DNA of 64,000 nt from Nomia melanderi (Eukaryota > Arthropoda > Insecta > Hymenoptera > Halictidae): the NCBI RefSeq assembly GCF_051020985.1, contig NC_135012.1, positions 5,768,451-5,832,450 of the forward strand, given 5' to 3'. Positions 57,579 through 64,000 of this stretch are shown one piece after another. The first letter of the stretch is position 1. Every line of letters begins with the position of its first letter. The notes under the pieces are model-generated. The model was not told the DNA's origin and searched no databases. It saw only the letters and a program-made list of their open reading frames with translations. Position numbers and translations under genes: made by a program.

Positions 57579-58664
57579 TCCTCGCCGGTTCAAGTAAAGT
57601 TTCCAGGCACCCAAGAATCTCGAAAGGAACAAGGCGACGTTATTTAAAGAAGACGGAGGTCCCCGAGAACCGAGCGTCTCGAGGAAAATCGCCCGGTTCA
57701 GATGCAACTCCCGTTGCCGATCGATCCCGGCTCCCGCAACCTATACGCGAGATAATGCCGCGCTGAACGGCCGCGAGATTGATAGAGCGACGCGGTTGCC
57801 AAGAGAATGAATCAAGCGAAGGGCGCGCGCCAGAGTAATAGAAACTATGAAGAATCGGCGGGGGTTGGAGTAAATTGTCTTAACCGGCGGGGATAAATCA
57901 ACGTGGTACCGCTCGCGAAGGAATAACAGGATTCTTTTATTACGTCCGCGACCGGTAATCCCGCGGAACGTCTGAATCCGTTGCAATAAATAATTGAAAG
58001 AAGCATCGCGCGGCCGGGTTAATCGATTCACCGACTGCTCCGGGATTTCATCCGCGGAGATCGGGACGACTTTCCCAAGGAAACTCTCTCTCCGCCGTCG
58101 AGGAAGCCGGGTTCAATGGATTATCTCGGTTCGAAGACCCTCTAACGTTCCTCCTCCTTCATTTCCAGCTATCTAAGAACACACATGTGTTCCCACAGGG
58201 TGTCAGTATCGCTTTCGTGGCTTTTTTTGTCGGCTAGGCCTAGGAGTCGAGCGAGAGACGGAGATGGAGAGACGCAGAGGGCCGGAGAGAGAGCGGGGAG
58301 GACGGCGAGAAACGGGACACATGTGGTCTGCGTCACGTTAACCAGCCCCTCTGCCCTCGCCCCTCGCCGCAGACGAAACACGAAGGGCGACAGAGGGGGT
58401 GTGGGAGACAGGGAGTGATAAAATTCAACAGTTGGTCCCGAATTGGCGGTTCTTCTCCCTTGTCGCCTCGGTTTCCCCCGCTCCGGGGACACGCTGTGTG
58501 TTTGGCCCGATAACCGATCGCTCCGAATTTCACGTGACTCCTGACCCTTCTCTGCCACGTCCTGTGCGCCTTGTTCGTTTCTTTTTGCTGCGAACGGTGT
58601 CTCGCGGGAGAAGGATTCTTCGTCTATCACGGAGCTAGGGGTACCAAGTGTTTTCGTGTTTTAA
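57579..58664. other. GC-rich upstream stretch
   Basis: 58000-58640 is CpG-rich with opposed frames (153 codons minus, 77 plus) and no domain. Confidence 0.4.
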
Positions 58665-59400
58665 ATCGAACTTTTCAATATTCTTTTTAAGCTCATTTAA
58701 ACTCTAGCTTTACACAGTTCCCTATGGAATACTCTAACTTCAAGTACGTAACTTGTTTCATGATGAACGCAGAGTCCCTAGCATCTCAAAGCTACAGCAT
58801 TCGAATCCTCCAACCAAAAGTCTAAAAGCTACCTCAGTTACCTAGGCAACGCTGACCAATCCCTATCTTTAGGATCTCCAGGAAACTCGCGGAGCGTCGA
58901 AAGAGTGATGACAATATTCCTTTCCAACTCAGTTACACTCCTACTCAAACACTTCTCTATCGAATACCCTAACTTTCAAACACTTAACTCGTTCCACGAT
59001 AAACACAAAGAGTCCTTAGCGTCTCAAAGCTATAGCATTCCAATCCTCCAACCTCAAAGCTCGATCCTCCAACCAAAAGTCTAGCTACCCCAGCTACTAA
59101 GGCAGCACTTATCAGCCCCTATCTTCAGGAACTCCAGGAAACTCGCGGAGCGTCGAAAGAGTGATAACAATATTCCTTTCCAATTCATTTACACTCTAAT
59201 TTAAACACTTCCCTATTGAATACCCTAACTTTCAAACACTTAACTCGTTCCACGATAAACACAAGAAGTTCCTAGCATCTTAAAGCTTCAGTATTCGAAT
59301 CCTCCAACGAAAAGTCTAACAGCTACCCCAGCTGCCAAGGCAACGTTGATCAACCCCTGTCTTCAGGATCACCAGGAAACTCAGGAGTGTCGAACGAGCG
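58665..59400. repeat. Triplicate tandem repeat, ~238-256 bp unit
   Basis: Three consecutive copies. The phrase GGAAACTCGCGGAGCGTCG with GAAAGAGTGAT occurs at 58881 and 59137 and, diverged, at 59375. Each is preceded by CAAAGCTACAGCATTCGAATCC-like and AAAAGTCTA blocks. Copies 2 and 3 are most alike (CTTAACTCGTTCCACGATAA in both). The second has a small extra duplication (CTCGATCCTCCAACC). Confidence 0.88.
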
Positions 59401-61100
59401 ATAACGACACCGCGGTCCGTGGATCGGTTGCCTGACCCAAATGCCGATGAACAGGACCGGCGGAGAGGCGGCAAGGTGTCGGCAAACGAGGCAGCGCGGA
59501 CGGAAAGGTAGGGGGATCTGACCCAGACGAGTTTTTCCGACGGTTTCCCGGGGGTTTCCTATTTTTCCCGGTCGTAACGTCGGGCGGTGGGGTCGCGGGT
59601 CTGCAGACAATTCGCAGTAAAATTTTTACAGCCAACCCCAACCTCGTAGCGGCCCCCGGCACCCCGCGACACACGGCCGGGCGGGCCGCGGGGGCGGCGG
59701 TGCTCCAGACGCGCGGAATGGCCGCGGCCTGCTCGCGGAAACCCATAAACCTATACGTCTCTCTGCCCTCCAATCTCTCCGCCAGGCAGCTTCTCCCGTC
59801 GTCCGCCTCCAGCGGACCATCCCCCGCGTCCCTCGCTCGCCCTCCCGCTGTTCCGCTGCCCGGGAAAATATTTTACGTCGTCCCGACGTTTATCTGCGAT
59901 CGGGACTTTATCTTTATTTCCGCGTCGGGATTGATTCGGGGCCGGGGTTATTAGAGTCTGAGCGGCCGCTTTACGAGCGTTTCGTCTGGCCGCGACCGTT
60001 GCTCCACTTCCTCGCTTCCACCCTTTTGTCTCTTAAAATGGAAAGTTCCGCGAACTTTCCTTGGCCGAGAGGGTTTCCATTATTTAATTGGGATGCTCCG
60101 CGCGCGTTGTTACGCGGGGATGTTGTTGCGTAAGCGGTCGCGTGGCGGTAAGAGGTTGTATGTTTGCTTGAATTAGTATAGTAATGTATTTGTTTCGATG
60201 CGTTAGGGGAGTCGCGTGATCGAGCGTAATACTAATATTTTAGAATAATCGTTGCAATTGTTGGAAATACGGAAGTTGTAATATGTGACGGCAGTTTTTG
60301 GTAGATTAGATCTGCGAATCAATTATTCTTATCTCTGTGTCACTTTAGTTCGCAGCTAGTCGGCCGACTTCTCGTTCCACTGTAATAGTCATACGTGATA
60401 AACAGTTAATTGGAAAGAGGGCAGCTTGGCTGGCTGGGAGTTTTTTTTCGGGCAACTCTTAAAAAATTGCTCCCCTGATCAGGAATCGATCGAGACAGAT
60501 TTGTGGGGATCGTTACAGCTCATTTGGAAGCGGAACGAGATTACCAGCGGTCCATGCGCCACCCTCGCGTCGTTCGGTTCAAGTCGTTCGGTGATAACGA
60601 AGTATCGTACGGGGAAAAGGACGCTAATGAGAATAACTTCGGTCTCGCGTTACACGGTTTTCAGTGGTGCGCCGGTGGTTGAGCAGCCGAGAGAGCCCGC
60701 TGGGGAGACTGACGCGGTCCATTTAGGGGAAAGGACTACACGCGCTCGATTTACTACTTTCTTCGCCGACAAAATACGACCGCGTTAAGGGGAACTCGGT
60801 TAATAAGACCGCGTTTAAGCGGACCGTATTCCCTAATGTGCTGGATTATAAAACGCTTACTCGCAGCGCTTATAAAATCCTCTCTGCGATAGGCCTCGTA
60901 TCAATAGCGTTAGCCAATTGTATGCAATGAATTGCAATGAATTGCAAATGCGGTAATGCCTTGATTAGCTCTTGACCTACAATCACGCGTCAAACTCGTA
61001 GCGAATATTTCAAATAGATTTCAGCATACACGAGTATCAATTCTTCGTAGCTCGAACGAAATACTACCATCCGATTCCCGATTGTAGTACGGAGCAAGCG
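59401..61100. other. CpG-rich upstream block
   Basis: 59400-60060 is GC-rich (minus frames of 130, 86 and 64 codons overlap one another, no domain). 60420-60790 carries a 120-codon plus frame without domain. A duplicated 75-80 bp block starts at 59711 (partner 61605). Confidence 0.4.
59711..59783 (+). repeat. Duplicated GC-rich block, copy 1
   Basis: GCGCGGAATGGCCGCG followed by CTGCTCGCGGAAA, a CCATAAACC stretch and CTCCAATCTCTCCGCC. Aligns with 61605-61686 over its whole length with small gaps. Confidence 0.7.
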
Positions 61101-61604
61101 TATACATAGAATTAACTCGACATTTATTGCTCCAATGAATTATGAACAATAAAATGTCAGGCGCGATAAAAATCATAGTTCAATTAACGATTCAAGAGCT
61201 ATTCTTAGAAGACGGAGCGTCGACGAGAACCGAATTACACCGTGTCATCAAATATTTGGAGAATTTTAGGAAAACCGCGTTACACAAAATCAACGCTAAT
61301 TGAGGTATGAATAATTAAACTTGAGGAGTATTTTATTGTAACATATAAACTCTATCGATATATCTTTGCCTTCGATTCGTTCGTCTCTGGAAGATCAGCA
61401 AAGAAGAAGGAGCAGACGAAGGCAGAAAGCGGCCAGCGAGAACCGCGTGGCCGCTAAACGCGACGATGACATAACGCTTATAAATATCCGGCGGCGGTAA
61501 TGAATTTTCTATGGACACGAGCGTCGGGGTACACAGGTGCTTTATTACCCGGAGAACTTTACAGCTGTCTGGCCGGGGATAAGAAGGGAGAGAGAAGTCT
61601 AGCT
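61101..61604. other. Upstream stretch with a family 9 remnant
   Basis: 61110-61186 resembles the right half of 5843-6068 (CCAATGAATTATGAACAATAAAAT, blocks only, ending CAATTAAC). The rest is unassigned; the minus frame at 61333-61728 has no domain. Confidence 0.4.
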
Positions 61605-61686
61605 GCGCGGAATGGCCGCGACCCGCTCGCGGGAAAGCCGTAAAACTGCGCGCGTCTGCACCTAAAACTTCCAATCTCCGGCCGCC
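61605..61686 (+). repeat. Duplicated GC-rich block, copy 2
   Basis: GCGCGGAATGGCCGCG followed by CCCGCTCGCGGGAAA, GCCGTAAAAC and TTCCAATCTCCGGCCGCC. Same orientation as 59711-59783. Confidence 0.7.
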
Positions 61687-62134
61687 TCCTAAAGCGGCGT
61701 TATGATAGAGCGGAGACTTGATATTCATTTAATTTCCCGCGAGCGAGCGGGCGACCGGCCACGCGCCGCGTTACCGTCGCCGACGTCGACGTTGCTGTTT
61801 CGACGAAGAAGCTTTCGTTAGTAGCTTCTCGCCCGCCCGCGCGCCAGCCGCCGACGACGCCGTCGCTTTCACGGGTTGCCGGTTTTACGGCGATTCCAGC
61901 GACTCGCCGGTGAAATATTGGAGATTTTCTGTCGCATTGAAATTCGTTGCCGCGGGTTTGAATTTTATGGGGCACGCCGACCCGACGGCTCTCCCTTTCT
62001 CTGGGACCTTAGACATCACGGCGAAATTCGGCTTGTGGACGAAGTCGCGAAGACGAGGATTTGTAATTTGTAATCGCCGATGGTTCCGGCGGAGATTCAT
62101 TGCCTTTTGTTGTAGACATTGATGGAGATACTAA
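61687..62134. other. GC-rich stretch without recognised gene
   Basis: Short frames on both strands (61876-62122) without domain. Confidence 0.4.
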
Positions 62135-62360
62135 CCAGTCAACTGCGTTCGACGAGTATACGCGTCATCTTACAACTCTGAATGGTGCTTCCTGGGCTAT
62201 TTCTTTATTTTAGACGAACATTTGACTCTTCTTCGTTCTGCTTTAGTTTCTCGTAGGAGTATATTAGTGCATTTGACCTGCATTCTACGAGTACACACTT
62301 CATTATTCGATTTCATTGCGTAATAATTGATTTTTCAAACTGAATTCCGCACTTAACGGG
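62135..62360 (+). mobile_element. TTAA MITE, family 7
   Basis: Preceded by CTAA and followed by TTAG (decayed TTAA). Starts CCAGTCAACTGCGTTCG; shares GACGAGTATACGCGTCATC and ACGAGTACACACTTCATT with 47097-47340. Confidence 0.65.
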
Positions 62361-63437
62361 TTAGATATCGCAGATATCAATATAGAAGTTATTCAAGAGG
62401 AATCACTCGTTTTGTCTTTAAAGGTGAAAGTCAATTTTTAAATTTCTAATGAGAAACTACCCCCCAGATATTCACGTTAATTAGCTGATAAAAGGGAACC
62501 AAGTTTCCTCGAGCAGAGGGACATTTGAAAATCGAACACATGTTGCCCGAATAAAGTGCAGTCCTCCCAATAGCGTCGCGGAAACAATCTTCTAACCCCT
62601 TAACCTTGCTACAAAGAGCACCGGGAGAAGCGGACTCGCCCACCCTTTCGTTCTTTACTTCTGTTTTTCTTTCGTTCTTTATAGCTGCCAAGTCCTGTGC
62701 CTCCGTCGTCCTTCTCCGCTTTCCCCGTCCCTTTGAGCGCTCCAGTTTAGGTCAATCTCTATTTCCTACCCCGCTGTCTGTCTTTTTCGACCCTTCCCTT
62801 CCTCTCTCGATGTTATTTCGCTCCTCCCTCCCCGCCCGCCCGCCGCCACCGCCACCGCCGCATCCTCCTGCAGGTGCAGTTTCGCCACGGACGTGTTACC
62901 GTTTCCCTCCCAGCCTTTATTTCTATCGATCGCAGTTCCTGCTCGCCACTCTTTGTTTCTGCTTTCTCATTGATTTCGCTCGCTTTTCTTTCTTTGCCAT
63001 CCCCCCTCCAGCCCCTCTATCTTGCCGGTGCAACGGCAACTCCCCGGGGAGCAGCTAGTTTAGGGCATGTTTCTTCCAGCCACTGCAGCTCTCCGGGAAA
63101 AAAAGAAATATTCTGGAACCAACCTGCTATCTCAACGGTGCCTCTATGTTCCGATCAACCCCTTAACGAATCTAGAACCACCAATGTTCGTCTTTGTTAA
63201 AAGTATTCCACGCTTCGAAACGATTATCCCGAAAGTCTGAATTTATACGACGAATTCATTTCCGACGGATCGCGATATATTTGAAAATTTGTAAAAATCA
63301 CTAAGGACAATCGAAAATACCCCTCGGTTCGTAAAAGTATAACTACCAATTTAAATCGGCAAACATTTAATAACCTCACTGGTCTACATTGAATTCTAAC
63401 AAACCTCACTGCTGAAATACTTAAATCATTTCCTCAA
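62361..63437. other. Pyrimidine-rich stretch without recognised gene
   Basis: 62600-63050 is C+T-rich on the plus strand, giving a 150-codon frame biased to Ser/Pro/Phe/Leu with no domain; (CCGCCA)n-like patch at 62838-62862. Nothing else seen. Confidence 0.4.
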
Positions 63438-63630
63438 CACTAGGTTCACAAAACACGTCAATCCAACGCATACTGAATTTTATGAACGTTATTCGGCAAA
63501 TGATTAATTCGATTTTATGCAATTATACAGGGATACATCTTAACTATCTTTCAATCCCCAATTTTCAAGATCTAACAGATCAAACATCGATATTCCTCGG
63601 AAGAATAGAACAAACAACTCAATAAACACC
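63438..63630 (+). mobile_element. Family 6 element, decayed right end
   Basis: TCAA then CACTAGGTTCACAAAACACG and TCAATCCAACGCATACTGAA parallel the host at 46625-46816 (CGTCAATCCGACGCACATTG). Confidence 0.6.
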
Positions 63631-64000
63631 GGTAAACCGATTATTAATCACACTCCCCTCTCTTCGATTTGCTGAAGCAACACAATCTCAAATCCACGAA
63701 ATTCCTCCTTCGATCCTCCTAAATTCCCTGCTATCCCACTAAAAGCTCCAGCAAAGTTGTGAAATTTTGATCCCCAGTCGGCGCGTCGTGGCAACACGTG
63801 GTGACCGGCTTCGTAGCCGGTCGCCCAGTCCGCGTGGGTGTGTTTACGCGAGCGGACGCGAGCTCGTCGAATGTGTGCGCGGCGCTGGCCGTACGCGTGA
63901 AAGATAGAGTTACAACACGCCGACAGCCGGGCCAAAGTGCGTCCGATAGGGGCCCCGGAGTGGGTCCGACTTCGCGTTTTAAAACTCGGCCGTAGCTACT
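63631..64000. other. Right window edge, no gene supported
   Basis: GC-rich from 63780 with frames on both strands, no domain. A perfect 8 bp hairpin GACCGGCT-TCGT-AGCCGGTC sits at 63803-63822. Confidence 0.4.

Larger units (their letters stand above)
49215..64000 (-). other. Upstream part of the gene or 5' flank; first exon not identified
   Basis: The exon at 49146-49214 starts with a phase 0 acceptor, so at least one more exon should lie to its right on the minus strand. I checked possible donors near 49767, 50418 and 55339. The first two are out of phase with any open frame ending there; the third is discussed as a weak candidate. The stretch otherwise holds CpG-rich low-complexity DNA, a purine block (52.8-53.8 kb), tandem repeats and scattered TTAA elements. 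Confidence 0.5.

Noticed and set aside
63803..63822. Hairpin as a transcription terminator or small RNA
   Set aside because: Eight base pairs without further pairing in flanks; eukaryotic context makes a hairpin terminator unlikely, and it is too short for a miRNA precursor.
1..64000. CRISPR array, phage, operon or bacterial defence system
   Set aside because: Tandem repeats present have no spacer structure, there are no bacterial genes or ribosome-binding sites, and introns plus MITEs show a eukaryotic genome.

Overview
The window looks like nuclear DNA of an insect, most likely a hymenopteran and perhaps a bee. The grounds are short GT-AG introns beside very long ones, GC-rich blocks alternating with AT-rich repeat-laden stretches, and many short TTAA-flanked inverted-repeat elements of a kind I associate with bee genomes. 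The order is an inference from style. No bacterial, plasmid, phage, tRNA or rRNA features were seen.

Almost the whole window belongs to one gene read on the minus strand. Three coding exons are supported: 49146-49214 (69 nt), 49012-49048 (37 nt microexon) and 19701-19876 (176 nt). Their splice sites and phases (0-0, 0-1, 1-0) fit together into one open frame. The last exon ends inside the first half of a C2H2 zinc finger (RKYQCKMCPQ, directly at a GTGAGT donor). From memory of the family this resembles Rotund/Squeeze (LIN-29 type) zinc-finger transcription factors, rotund (rn) being my best guess. The 29.1 kb intron at 19877-49011 and the truncated intron at 1-19700 make up three quarters of the window. 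The remaining zinc-finger exons must lie beyond the left edge. The start codon probably lies either in an unrecognised exon at 49215-64000 or beyond the right edge.

The non-coding DNA has three kinds of content. (1) GC/CpG-rich, low-complexity blocks (about 4.3-5.5, 7.9-9.2, 15.1-15.6, 17.0-17.6, 25.2-25.8, 29.2-29.8, 33.4-34.0, 38.8-39.5, 40.3-40.8, 43.0-43.4, 44.4-45.1, 47.3-50, 52.4-54.2, 58-58.7, 59.4-60.1 and 61.3-62.1 kb), which may hold regulatory DNA but carry no gene I can support. (2) Tandem repeats: a ~130 bp minisatellite at 7.1-7.8 kb, a TTTGAAAC repeat at 19.3-19.6 kb, a ~75 bp AT-rich repeat at 39.6-40.2 kb, a ~245 bp triplicate at 58.7-59.4 kb and several GA/GAAA/TC/CA microsatellites. 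(3) At least nine families of short (about 180-250 bp) elements whose ends are TTAA plus a short inverted repeat, consistent with non-autonomous piggyBac-type MITEs.

The most interesting content is the behaviour of these TTAA elements. Several are nested in one another with exact TTAA duplications that can be read by comparing an interrupted copy with an uninterrupted one. Others are stacked end to end sharing a single TTAA. One has internally triplicated a 177 bp segment, with two copies that read as identical. No transposase gene is present. I found no previously undescribed protein system; all long open frames outside the three exons look like chance frames in GC-rich DNA.
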